In this document: one piece after another, positions 8,006-16,229 of the stretch
Position numbering within the stretch: the stretch's first letter is position 1
Layout: every line of letters starts with the position of its first letter
Origin: JABCPE02 sp963518955
GTDB taxonomy: Bacteria > Bacteroidota > Bacteroidia > Flavobacteriales > Weeksellaceae
Direction of reading: 5' to 3'
Assembly (NCBI GenBank): GCA_963518955.1
Contig: CAUQKI010000006.1
Location: forward strand, 26,865 to 90,864
DNA: 64,000 nt
Notes under the pieces: model-generated
Databases searched by the model: none
What the model saw: only the letters and a program-made list of their open reading frames with translations
What the model was told of the DNA's origin: nothing
Program-made: the position numbers and the translations under genes

Positions 8006-9667
8006 ATGAAACCATTACAAGAATTTTTTGCAACATTTGACTGGAACGCTTTCTTACAGCAGTTTCTATATGATAGTAAAAACCCGTTGCTGTTTAACAA
8101 TGGTTTTTTCGTGTATTTTTTCACACTATTTATTTTATTATTCTTTGCTTTAAGAAATCACCATAAAGCTCGTAGATATGTCTTCTGCCTTTTTTCGCTT
8201 TATTTTTTCTATAAGGCGAGTGGCTGGTTTGTCGGCTTGGTGCTGATTTCGGCAGTGGTGGATTTCTTTTTATCCAACGCTATCTATAGAGAAGAGAGCA
8301 AAAGCAAGAAAAAATTCCTGCTGGTTCTGAGTATTTTATTTAACCTCGGAATGCTTTTCTATTTTAAATACACGGATTTCTTCATCGAGATTTCTAATTC
8401 TCTATTTGATACTAATTTTAATCCTTTGAACCTTATTCTTCCGATAGGGATTTCGTTCTATACTTTTGAAAATCTCAGCTATACGGTAGATGTTTATCGT
8501 GGAGAATTTAAGCCAGCAAATAAATTTTCTGATTATCTTTTGTTCTTGGCGTTTTTCCCAAAACTGATGATGGGACCTATCGTTCGTGCGCATGATTTCG
8601 TTCCACAGATTAATGAACCATATGTGATTTCGGAACGCGACTTCGCAAAAGGTTTTTTCCTAATTATTTCAGGACTAATAAAAAAACTGGTTATATCAGA
8701 CTACATCACCCTAAACATGGTGGATTATATGTTTGATAATCCTGCTCTGCACACAGGTGTAGAAAACCTGATGGCAGTCTATGGCTATGCTATGGTGATA
8801 TATTGTGATTTTAGTGGTTATAGTGAGATTGCGATAGGTATTGCTCTTTGGTTAGGGTTTAAAATCCCTCCTAATTTCATGTCGCCATATCAGAGTTTAA
8901 ACATCACCGAATTTTGGAGAAGATGGCATATTTCTCTATCTACATGGCTGAAGGACTATCTTTACATTCCATTAGGAGGAAACAGAAATTTCTCAGCAGC
9001 TTCTTTCATTTTTGTGGGAGGATTCCTTGTGGGTTCTTTCATCATGGGAGTAGAGCTGTTCCACTTATCCAATTTTTGGGCAGCAGTGGTTTCTGCAGTT
9101 TTATTATTGATTTTTATAATTCCTGCAGTAATCACAAGAAAAACCAGTGGAATTGCAGCCAATTTTAACCTATTGACTACCATGCTTTTGGGAGGATTTT
9201 GGCACGGAGCCAGTTGGAATTTCATCATCTGGGGAGCCATCCATGGTGTAGGACTTGGGATTCATAAAATATGGATGCTGCTGACTGATAAAAGCTTTGC
9301 AGCCTTTAACCAAAGCCGAATTTACAAAATCATATCTGGTATTTTGACTTTCCATTTTGTTTGTTTTGCTTGGATTTTCTTTAAAGCTGAAGATTTAGAA
9401 ATCGCTAAAACGATGATTTATCAAATCTTTAACAACTTTGATATCAGCGTATTTGGTCCTTTTTATGATAATTATAAAGGCGTAGTATGGATGATTTTAG
9501 CAGCGATGGTTTTACATTTAGTTCCTGATAATCTGGCTGATAAAATAATCGCAAGAACCAAAACCATTCCTATGGTAGTCTATATTTTGGTTTTCTTCCT
9601 GTTTTTGATTCTTTATGGATATTTCAAATCTGCGGAACAAGTAATGCCTATTTACTTACAATTCTAA
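8006..9667 (+). CDS. MBOAT-family O-acyltransferase (AlgI-like)
   Basis: A 553-residue polytopic membrane protein of the membrane-bound O-acyltransferase family. Family motifs are clear: FWRRWHISLSTWLKDYLYIP with a conserved His near residue 307, and GGFWHGASWNFIIWGAIHG with the second conserved His near residue 397. AlgI-type members pass acetyl groups across the inner membrane to a periplasmic SGNH partner, and here that partner gene ends on the base before this ATG. The pair therefore probably O-acylates a cell-surface polysaccharide or peptidoglycan-linked polymer. No glycan synthesis genes are adjacent, so the acceptor cannot be named. Ends at a strong shared terminator. Confidence 0.9.
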   Translation: MKPLQEFFATFDWNAFLQQFLYDSKNPLLFNNGFFVYFFTLFILLFFALRNHHKARRYVFCLFSLYFFYKASGWFVGLVLISAVVDFFLSNAIYREESKSKKKFLLVLSILFNLGMLFYFKYTDFFIEISNSLFDTNFNPLNLILPIGISFYTFENLSYTVDVYRGEFKPANKFSDYLLFLAFFPKLMMGPIVRAHDFVPQINEPYVISERDFAKGFFLIISGLIKKLVISDYITLNMVDYMFDNPALHTGVENLMAVYGYAMVIYCDFSGYSEIAIGIALWLGFKIPPNFMSPYQSLNITEFWRRWHISLSTWLKDYLYIPLGGNRNFSAASFIFVGGFLVGSFIMGVELFHLSNFWAAVVSAVLLLIFIIPAVITRKTSGIAANFNLLTTMLLGGFWHGASWNFIIWGAIHGVGLGIHKIWMLLTDKSFAAFNQSRIYKIISGILTFHFVCFAWIFFKAEDLEIAKTMIYQIFNNFDISVFGPFYDNYKGVVWMILAAMVLHLVPDNLADKIIARTKTIPMVVYILVFFLFLILYGYFKSAEQVMPIYLQF

Positions 9668-9695
9668 TTAAAAACATAAAACACAATAAAAAAAA

Positions 9696-9726
9696 CTAAC
9701 CTCCATTTTTAGGAGGTTAGTTTTTT
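9696..9726. terminator. bidirectional intrinsic terminator
   Basis: Stem CTAACCTCC (9696-9704) / GGAGGTTAG (9712-9720), loop ATTTTTA, with T-runs on both strands. It separates the convergent MBOAT and 9736 genes. Confidence 0.9.
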
Positions 9727-9735
9727 ATTTTAAAA

Positions 9736-10686
9736 TTATTCTTCTACATAGTCTGAATCTGCTGTGGCTATTGGCTGCTGCTCATAGGTTTTATATTTCT
9801 GAGCATTAGTATCATAGATTACAACCAAACCTCCTACTTCATTGCTGATAAGAACACCATCACGAGGAGCTTTTATGAAAGAAGAGCTATTCATATAGAT
9901 AGACGCTCCTTTAGAAAAGGATTTTAGTTTCAACTTGTCATTATAATTCTCCGCGAAACTCACATAAGGCTTTTTAGTGACTTTGTTTATACTAATGATA
10001 ACCAATCTACTCACTTGACCTTCATTATCATCCAAAATCACAGCATAATCCTTCACACCATCCCCATCAAAATCCCCTGTGCTAAGTGTAGATTTGGCAC
10101 GGTCTGCATTCTGAGTAACATTATAAGTTCTACCATCATGATAGCCATCAGCCTCCAAAATCACTTTTTTCACCCCTGGAGGAAGTGAGGAAAATGGAGG
10201 AAGCGAAAAACTATTTTTGAACTCCGTAAAACTATAAGAATCTATCAAAACCTCATCATCCACTGAAATAGGATACTGCTTGGTGCTAGGAACTTTATGT
10301 GGATTGTTCAGATAGATAATGCTGTTTCCAGAAGAGGATTTTTCCTCATCCAAATACACCTCATCACCAAAATTCAGCTTTTGACCATTTGGCAGGGTAA
10401 GAGTATTACTGATTACTTTATACAAAGTATACGGGTCATACTCACCCTCATAATCACCTGATAATGAGTCTTTTTTAGCTACTTTTACTGAATCTTTATT
10501 CACTAGGGCTGAATCATTCTGAGAAACGACTTTTTCTGCATCCTTGTTTTTACCAAAGAAAACAAAATAGCCACTCACTCCCAAAATCAGCGCTCCTATG
10601 ATAGAAAAAGCGATATACAGAGACCTTTTGGATATTTTTATCTCATCGTTTTTCTGTTCCTGATTTTCATTGTTTAGATTTTCCAT
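9736..10686 (-). CDS. membrane-anchored protein with FG-GAP-like Asp-rich motif, unknown function
   Basis: A 316-residue protein: acidic cytoplasmic N-terminus (about 1-22), one transmembrane helix (LYIAFSIIGALILGVSGYFVFF, split here by residue count at about 27-48), a Ser/Lys/Asp-rich linker and an extracytoplasmic domain. Around residue 210 is TGDFDGDGVKDYAVIL, a calcium-binding D-x-D-x-D-G loop like those of FG-GAP/VCBS repeat proteins. The middle section, with TLPNGQKLNFGDEV, looks like a small beta domain. I do not recognise the whole protein. It is last in a minus-strand gene series but has its own -7 element at 10704-10711. Confidence 0.65.
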   Translation of the reverse strand: MENLNNENQEQKNDEIKISKRSLYIAFSIIGALILGVSGYFVFFGKNKDAEKVVSQNDSALVNKDSVKVAKKDSLSGDYEGEYDPYTLYKVISNTLTLPNGQKLNFGDEVYLDEEKSSSGNSIIYLNNPHKVPSTKQYPISVDDEVLIDSYSFTEFKNSFSLPPFSSLPPGVKKVILEADGYHDGRTYNVTQNADRAKSTLSTGDFDGDGVKDYAVILDDNEGQVSRLVIISINKVTKKPYVSFAENYNDKLKLKSFSKGASIYMNSSSFIKAPRDGVLISNEVGGLVVIYDTNAQKYKTYEQQPIATADSDYVEE

Positions 10687-10703
10687 TATTTTTTATTTTT
10701 AAA

Positions 10704-10711
10704 CAAAGATA
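10704..10711 (-). promoter_or_regulatory. -7 promoter element for the 9736 gene
   Basis: Minus-strand TATCTTTG matches TAnnTTTG, 17 bases before the ATG. Confidence 0.45.
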
Positions 10712-10750
10712 ATAAATAACTTAGTTCTAAACAATGGGTTTTATGAGGAT

Positions 10751-11041
10751 TTACAGCATGATAACACCGTCTATTTTGGCCACTTCTTTGTAAAGTCGAA
10801 TTACATGGTCTGCATCTAAAACAAAGCAAGAAATACTACAACTTATGTATTTAGCATTGCTGCTTTCATTAGTCGTGATGCTGTATTCTAAGCCGTCAAA
10901 TATTCTGTAAATTTCAGCAAGTCTCTCGCTGTCGTTGATGAGAATGAATTTGTAGAGATAATTTTCTGGAAAATTATGATGTTCTTCTAAATTGATTCTC
11001 AGATTTTTATAAAATTCTTCTACTCTATTGGTTTGTTCCAT
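10751..11041 (-). CDS. DUF493 family protein
   Basis: A 96-residue cytoplasmic protein matching the DUF493 (YbeD-like) family, a small ferredoxin-like/ACT-like fold. Supporting features are the FPENYLYKFILINDSE segment, corresponding to the conserved FP...FKV(I/V)G region, and a C-terminal strand-helix-strand ending in LYKEVAKIDGVIML, where family members read Y..l...p.V...L. YbeD was proposed to act in lipoate metabolism or regulation, but no function is established. It lies five bases after marC and is probably translated from the same mRNA. Confidence 0.75.
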   Translation of the reverse strand: MEQTNRVEEFYKNLRINLEEHHNFPENYLYKFILINDSERLAEIYRIFDGLEYSITTNESSNAKYISCSISCFVLDADHVIRLYKEVAKIDGVIML

Positions 11042-11046
11042 TTCTT

Positions 11047-11649
11047 CTAATTTATTTGGTTAGAAAAAGTGTTTATCAGCTGAACTAAATTAGCCATAAA
11101 CATTTTAATGGAAATTGCCAACAAAATTATACCAAATGCTTTTTTGAGAACCATAAGTGTCCCTTCGTTTATTTTTTTGGACAAAAAGTCAGATGATTTT
11201 AAAATAATGTAAACAAATATCATATTGAGCAAAATAGCAATGACAATATTGATAACATGATTATTTGCACGAAGCGAAAGCGTTGCTGTAAGAGAACCCG
11301 CTCCCGCTACCAAAGGAAACGCAATAGGAATGATAGAAGCCGCCTTCATTTCTTCGTTTTTATGAATATCTATTCCCAATATCATTTCCAAAGCAATGAT
11401 GAAAACAACGAATGCCCCTGCAATAGCAAACGAATTAATATCTAAACCGATGATTTTCAGTAATTTATCTCCCAAAAATAAAAAAGAGAGCATAATCCCG
11501 GTTGCTACAATGGTTGCTTTTTCAGATTCTATTTTTCCAAATTTTTTCCTTAAACTCACAAAAATAGGAATAGAACCAATGATGTCAATAATGGCAAATA
11601 AAACCAAAAAACATGTGATAATTTCGTCAAATGAGATAGCTTCCAGCAT
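11047..11649 (-). CDS. MarC family (UPF0056) integral membrane protein
   Basis: A 200-residue inner-membrane protein with six hydrophobic segments, matching the MarC/UPF0056 family in length and in conserved motifs: F.DIIGSIPIF near residue 25 (family D..G..P.F), and PIAFPLVAGAGSLTATLSL near residue 110 (family PLAiPllaGPGtit). The family's transport function is unproven; the old link to multiple antibiotic resistance has not held. It follows batD by 44 bases and has a TATTTTTG -7 element, so it can be transcribed independently of the bat genes, together with the DUF493 gene. Confidence 0.85.
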   Translation of the reverse strand: MLEAISFDEIITCFLVLFAIIDIIGSIPIFVSLRKKFGKIESEKATIVATGIMLSFLFLGDKLLKIIGLDINSFAIAGAFVVFIIALEMILGIDIHKNEEMKAASIIPIAFPLVAGAGSLTATLSLRANNHVINIVIAILLNMIFVYIILKSSDFLSKKINEGTLMVLKKAFGIILLAISIKMFMANLVQLINTFSNQIN

Positions 11650-11671
11650 AGATTAGTTTTTAAAATTTTCT

Positions 11672-11679
11672 CAAAAATA
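11672..11679 (-). promoter_or_regulatory. -7 promoter element for marC
   Basis: Minus-strand TATTTTTG, 22 bases before the marC ATG. Confidence 0.4.
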
Positions 11680-11693
11680 TGAATATTTTTTAA

Positions 11694-13394
11694 CTATTCC
11701 ATAATTTTAGTGTAAAATTTGACGATGTCATTATAGAATTCATATAAATCCCCATGAACAGGAGCATATTTTGCTTCTTGAATTTTTGTTCTAAATCTCT
11801 CAAAATCCTGCACAAAATCAGCATTTTCTGTTTCTTCTAAAAACTCTAAAATGGTTTGGTTTTTCAGCCTTTTTATTTGATTTTCAGCTTCTTCATGAAG
11901 TTCCTGATAGTTTTCAAAGAAACTTGCAGAATCCCCCTTATCCACAGCATTTTTTATCGCCCCGAAATAATACTCTTTCCCAATAGAAATATTTTCCTTT
12001 AATAATTCTTCGGTTTCGGCTATGGTCGTTATTTTATTGTCTGATTGTACATTGTTCCATTGTTTAGGTTTCTTTTTTCTAAATGTAAAGAAATAAATCG
12101 CTAAAAGAGAACCAAATACAAGAAGTCCTATTCCTGCAAATTTTCCAAAATCAAAGGTTTCCGCTTCATCTTCCTCTTCTGAAACTGGCAGGAGATTTAC
12201 TTTTTTCAGAATATGCCCTGTATCATCCATGACTTTATTTAGAGTGGATTTTGGAGCATTCATATCATCTTTAGACAATGATAATATTTTTATATTGTCT
12301 GAATCTATGGTCTGGTATTGTTTTTCATCAATATCGAAATAAGCAAAATTTTCGTAGTGAATAGTAATTTCGCCTTCTTTTTTAGGGATAATCACATAGT
12401 GGTCTGTTTTCTCGCCAGAGAACTCAGATTCTTTAAGGTCTATTTTTTGATTCGGTTTAAGGATTGTATAATCATCTGATTTTACGATTTTTGGAAGCTC
12501 TATGTCTGCAAGATTTCCTTTTCCTTTCAGCCTCACAAAGACATCCATAGGTTGATTAACTTCCACTTCTTCTTTTGGAATTTCTACTTTTAAATCAAAC
12601 TTTCCTACAGCATTCTTGAAACTGCTCGGTGCGCCTTCAGGAAGTTTTTTCACATGAATTCTAAGAGGATTGGATAATATTCTTTCTTCATTAAAAAGGG
12701 CAGTTGCGGGAGATACGATGAAATTTCCTTCCTTCTCTGGGACAACCACGAATGAGGCTATTACCTGCATCGCCATTTCATCGCTTTTATCTATCTCTAT
12801 ATCTTCTCTCTTTAGATTTACGGTATGGATTTTTTTTGTATTCTGAGGAAGTTTTATATGATTTACTTTTCTAAAATCTTGATAATTATGAGGATTTGCT
12901 TTTAGTTTTAAAACCACATTAACTGGCTGATTTTCATAAACATCCTTATTCAAAACCTCCATGACCATAGAAACACTTCTTCCCCATGTGTCATTTTTTC
13001 GTTTCCCATCTCTCACCAAAATTTCAAATGGCTCAGACCTGTATGTCTTTCCGTTTACCTGCACCAATGCGCTTCCTATTCTAGTTTTTCCTGCATGTTT
13101 AGGCTGTAAAATAAGATGATATAGGACTTGCCTTACCACATTTCCTGTTTCTGGATCTATGGCTGCTACGGATTCTGTAGCGTTTCCGAGGATTTCAAAT
13201 TTTGATAAATCAGGAAGTCTCACAGGCGACTGCTGCTGGTAGTTTTCCCCGATAATTTCAAGTCCAATACTCAAATTAAACGGTTCCCTTACTTGGTATT
13301 CTTTGGTATCTGTTTCGGACAAAAGAGTTACTTGTCCATATCCAAATATGGGCAAAATAAATAATAATATGTAAGCTCTCAGTCTCATTACCAA
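11694..13394 (-). CDS. batD: BatD protein (Bacteroides aerotolerance operon)
   Basis: A 566-residue exported membrane protein of the BatD/oxygen-tolerance family. A signal sequence (AYILLFILPIFGYG) is followed by tandem Ig-like beta domains; typical BatD phrases are visible, such as the N-terminal V.LLSETDTKEYQVREPFNL and repeated VNQPMDVFVRLKGKGN-like strands. A single transmembrane helix (GIGLLVFGSLLAIYFF, about 430-446) precedes a cytoplasmic helical tail. Bat proteins are thought to form a membrane complex with VWA-domain and TPR partners; their role in aerotolerance is reported in Bacteroides but the mechanism is unknown. Its start overlaps the end of the BatC gene by seven bases, indicating coupled translation. 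Confidence 0.85.
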   Translation of the reverse strand: MVMRLRAYILLFILPIFGYGQVTLLSETDTKEYQVREPFNLSIGLEIIGENYQQQSPVRLPDLSKFEILGNATESVAAIDPETGNVVRQVLYHLILQPKHAGKTRIGSALVQVNGKTYRSEPFEILVRDGKRKNDTWGRSVSMVMEVLNKDVYENQPVNVVLKLKANPHNYQDFRKVNHIKLPQNTKKIHTVNLKREDIEIDKSDEMAMQVIASFVVVPEKEGNFIVSPATALFNEERILSNPLRIHVKKLPEGAPSSFKNAVGKFDLKVEIPKEEVEVNQPMDVFVRLKGKGNLADIELPKIVKSDDYTILKPNQKIDLKESEFSGEKTDHYVIIPKKEGEITIHYENFAYFDIDEKQYQTIDSDNIKILSLSKDDMNAPKSTLNKVMDDTGHILKKVNLLPVSEEEDEAETFDFGKFAGIGLLVFGSLLAIYFFTFRKKKPKQWNNVQSDNKITTIAETEELLKENISIGKEYYFGAIKNAVDKGDSASFFENYQELHEEAENQIKRLKNQTILEFLEETENADFVQDFERFRTKIQEAKYAPVHGDLYEFYNDIVKFYTKIME

Positions 13395-14116
13395 TCTTTA
13401 CGATTGCTCTGCGGCTGGGCATATCCCTGCTTTCCCAGAGCCCTTTTAGCTGTGTTTCGTTCCCGTTCTTCTATGTATCGTAATAGTTCTTTTTCCAGTT
13501 CCTTTGGCTGATTGGGTTCTTCTTTGTTAGAATTATCCTCTTGCTGTTGGCTGTCTTGTTGCTCTTTTTTAAATTTATCATTCTCTGGAGCATACATATC
13601 CATAGGATTTTCTTTTCCCCCTTTATTTTGCTCGTTATTTTGTTGCTGTTGAGATTGTTGCTGGTCTTGTTCCTGCTGTTGTTGCTTGGAATCCTTTTTC
13701 TGCAGAGCGATTTGCAGATTTTTTAAGATAGTTTGATTATTTGGGTCTAATTTTAGGGCCTGTTTATAAGAATCTATGGCCTCTTTTTGCTGTTTATTTT
13801 TGAAATAAGCGTTACCCAAATTATACAGAGTAGCTGTTTTTTGCTCTTTGGTTTTTGCGTTTTTTAATGCTTTTTGGTAGGTAGAAACAGCATCAGAATA
13901 TTGATTTTTCTTATATAGAGCATTTCCCAGATTGTACTGAGCCCTGAAATCCTCTGACTTACCTTGCAGGGTCTTCAGATAATGATACGACGCATCATCA
14001 AAGTCGCCTTTCTCAAAACTCTGGTTCCCTCTATGTGTATGAACATCACTGCTCACCTGTGCAGAGACCTGCATCACAAAAACCAAACTATATAGAACTA
14101 ATAAAACTCTTGCCAT
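13388..14116 (-). CDS. batC: BatC-like exported TPR protein
   Basis: The start is placed at the ATG at 14116 (242 residues), because the TTG at 14131 falls inside a TACTTTTG promoter element and the ATG begins a clean signal peptide (MARVLLVLYSLVFVMQVSAQ). The mature part has about three TPR units (residues 25-140, with GNALYKKNQYSDAVSTYQKAL and LGNAYFKNKQQKEAIDSYK as canonical examples), then a Gln/Glu/Asn-rich low-complexity stretch with long Q runs and a basic C-terminus. This is the TPR component between BatB and BatD, expected in the periplasm as a scaffold. The Q-rich tract was checked for frame breaks and is open. Confidence 0.8.
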   Translation of the reverse strand: MARVLLVLYSLVFVMQVSAQVSSDVHTHRGNQSFEKGDFDDASYHYLKTLQGKSEDFRAQYNLGNALYKKNQYSDAVSTYQKALKNAKTKEQKTATLYNLGNAYFKNKQQKEAIDSYKQALKLDPNNQTILKNLQIALQKKDSKQQQQEQDQQQSQQQQNNEQNKGGKENPMDMYAPENDKFKKEQQDSQQQEDNSNKEEPNQPKELEKELLRYIEERERNTAKRALGKQGYAQPQSNRKDW

Positions 14117-14128
14117 ATATTTATTAGG

Positions 14129-14136
14129 CAAAAGTA
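14129..14136 (-). promoter_or_regulatory. -7 promoter element within the bat cluster, before batC
   Basis: Minus-strand TACTTTTG ends only 12 bases before the batC ATG. It would allow batC-batD transcription separate from batB and predicts a nearly leaderless mRNA. Confidence 0.45.
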
Positions 14137-14200
14137 AACTTTCTTTTGTTAAAAAAGAAGCTGTTTTGTGTTAAAAATTGCTAAAAATTAGGTATTTACA

Positions 14201-15217
14201 TTATATATTCAAATCTCTTCTGGGATTCAAAAAATATATCAGAAAAAGTAAAACCAAAGCCCCAGCCAAAAACCATTGGTAGTAATGCTCCTTATTGAGA
14301 ATGCTTATTTTACTGGCTCTGCCACCATCTTTTTGACTTGATTTTATGTCTTTTATAATCTCATTTGCTGCCCTTTCTACGCTATTTCCGTCTATATACA
14401 CCCCTCCCGTTTTCTCGGAAATGGTTTTGAGAGCCTGCGTTTCTCTTTTGGTAATGACCGTATTCCCGTCCTCATCTTTTTTATAATCTTGATAAATATC
14501 AAACTGAAGCTCTGGTATCGCTCCACCTTCCTCTGTTCCTATTCCCACGCTGGTCACTGCAATATTATTTTTCTGGGCTAAATTAACTGCCGCATCGTGG
14601 TTTCCTTCATTGTCCTCCCCATCGCTGATTAAAATGACCTTTTTCAATCCTGAATCTCCCTTTTTCAGCTTTTTTTCGGTTTCTTCCATTGCTAAAAGAA
14701 AATCCGTTCCCTGTCTTTTTATCAAATCAGAACTAAGGTTTTCCAAATAAATATTTACTGAAGAATAATCCGTAGTCAGCGGCATCATCGTTCGCGCTTC
14801 GCCAGCAAAAATCACTATTCCCACTCGCTCTTCACCAAGCTGGTTTAAGGTTTTATTTAAAATCAATTTGGCTTGTTCCAGCCTTGAAGGCTCTACATCA
14901 TTGGAATTCATAGAGTTAGAAACATCCACCAAAAATATCACATCCGATGAGGCTTTCTCCACACTCATTTCTGTTTTTTCATTCTTTACAATATCCACAA
15001 AAGACAAAATCAAGAGCAAAAAAGACAGGACATAAAACAATGTTAAAACTCCTGAAAACCTTGATTTTTCACCAAAAATATGTTTCTGAAATCTGCTTTC
15101 CGCAAAAAAATCCCGTTTCTTTTTTCTCCATTTTGTAAAATCCCAAAGCAGATACGCCGCCATCAGTAAAACCAACAGCAGTCCAAAATATCGATAATTT
15201 CCAAACTCCCAGTTCAT
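14201..15217 (-). CDS. batB: BatB-like VWA-domain membrane protein
   Basis: A 338-residue membrane protein with two N-terminal transmembrane helices (about 8-25 and 56-76), a von Willebrand A domain (about 90-300) and a C-terminal helix (WFLAGALVLLFLIYFL). The metal-ion-dependent adhesion site is intact: DVSNS at residues 98-102, a Thr in PLTTDYS, and the SDGEDNEG loop. This is the BatA/BatB topology, with the VWA domain outside. It starts 15 bases after pfkA and is followed by batC and batD. BatB is preferred over BatA because of the order B-C-D; no second VWA gene, DUF58 gene or MoxR ATPase is next to it, which is unusual. Confidence 0.8.
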   Translation of the reverse strand: MNWEFGNYRYFGLLLVLLMAAYLLWDFTKWRKKKRDFFAESRFQKHIFGEKSRFSGVLTLFYVLSFLLLILSFVDIVKNEKTEMSVEKASSDVIFLVDVSNSMNSNDVEPSRLEQAKLILNKTLNQLGEERVGIVIFAGEARTMMPLTTDYSSVNIYLENLSSDLIKRQGTDFLLAMEETEKKLKKGDSGLKKVILISDGEDNEGNHDAAVNLAQKNNIAVTSVGIGTEEGGAIPELQFDIYQDYKKDEDGNTVITKRETQALKTISEKTGGVYIDGNSVERAANEIIKDIKSSQKDGGRASKISILNKEHYYQWFLAGALVLLFLIYFLNPRRDLNI

Positions 15218-15232
15218 TCTTTATCTTGATTT

Positions 15233-16225
15233 CTACATACTCATAATATCTGTGATCCTGATAAGGTCTTTATCTATTTTGCTCTCATCATTCTCTTTCA
15301 CGGCTTTTTCCAGCGGGACAAGCTCCATCCTATCATTGTTAATTCCCACCATATACTGTGACTTCCCTTCCAGCAGGGATTCCACTGCTTTTACACCCAT
15401 TCTCGTTGCCAAAACTCGGTCATAGCAGGTAGGAGTCCCGCCTCGCTGCATGTGTCCCAACACAGAAACTCTAATATCATATTCAGGGCGTTTCTGCTCT
15501 ACATATTCTTTAAGCTCAAATACCGCCTTTCCTGCCGTATTTCCTTCGGCCACCACTATAATATTGGATGTTTTTCCTCTTCGTTTTCCTCTGTCAATAT
15601 CTTCGAGCAACACTTCCGCTGGAATATTTTTTTCTGGAATTATAATTCGCTCTGCTCCGCCGCCAATTCCTGAATTTAGCGCAATAAACCCTGAGTCCCG
15701 CCCCATCACTTCCACGAAAAACATTCTATTGTGAGAACTCGCGGTATCCCTTATTTTGTCAATGGCATCCACTACGGTATTTAATGCCGTATCATAGCCG
15801 ATAGTATGTGTAGTCCCATAGATATCATTATCTATCGTTCCAGGAATGCCCATCACAGGAAAACCAAATTCTTGACTAAAAGACAGCGCTCCTGTAAAGG
15901 TTCCATCACCGCCAATCACCACCAAAGCCTCTACTCCGTTCTTTGTCAGGTTATTATAAGCACTCTCCCTGCCCTCTTTCGTTCTAAAACCTTCTGAACG
16001 GGCTGATTTTAAGAAAGTTCCGCCTTTGTTTATTATATTACGGACACTGCGGGCATTTAACTCTACAAAATCATCCTCTATCATCCCTTGGAAACCACGA
16101 TAAATCCCCAAAACTTCCACCTCATGATAAGAACATGTACGCACCACAGCTCTGATGGCTGCATTCATCCCTGGAGCATCTCCACCAGAGGTCAGGACTG
16201 CTATTTTATTGACTTTTTTAAGCAT
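15233..16225 (-). CDS. pfkA: ATP-dependent 6-phosphofructokinase
   Basis: PfkA phosphorylates fructose 6-phosphate to fructose 1,6-bisphosphate with ATP in glycolysis. The 330 residues carry LTSGGDAPGMNAAIR at the N-terminus (GGDAPGMN, 14-21), the IGGDGTFTGA nucleotide loop, GTIDNDIYGT with the catalytic Asp of TIDND, EVMGRDSGFIAL of the substrate site and GHMQRGGTP near the C-terminus. GGDGT rather than GGDDT, with Gly in the second motif, indicates an ATP-dependent rather than pyrophosphate-dependent enzyme. It begins four bases after the pcrA stop, so the glycolytic gene sits between a helicase and the bat genes in one transcription unit. Confidence 0.95.
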   Translation of the reverse strand: MLKKVNKIAVLTSGGDAPGMNAAIRAVVRTCSYHEVEVLGIYRGFQGMIEDDFVELNARSVRNIINKGGTFLKSARSEGFRTKEGRESAYNNLTKNGVEALVVIGGDGTFTGALSFSQEFGFPVMGIPGTIDNDIYGTTHTIGYDTALNTVVDAIDKIRDTASSHNRMFFVEVMGRDSGFIALNSGIGGGAERIIIPEKNIPAEVLLEDIDRGKRRGKTSNIIVVAEGNTAGKAVFELKEYVEQKRPEYDIRVSVLGHMQRGGTPTCYDRVLATRMGVKAVESLLEGKSQYMVGINNDRMELVPLEKAVKENDESKIDKDLIRITDIMSM

Positions 16226-16229
16226 TTTT

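Noticed and set aside
13600..13720. Q-rich tract in batC as repeat expansion or frame error
   Set aside because: The tract is in frame with TPR coding on one side and a normal basic tail on the other.
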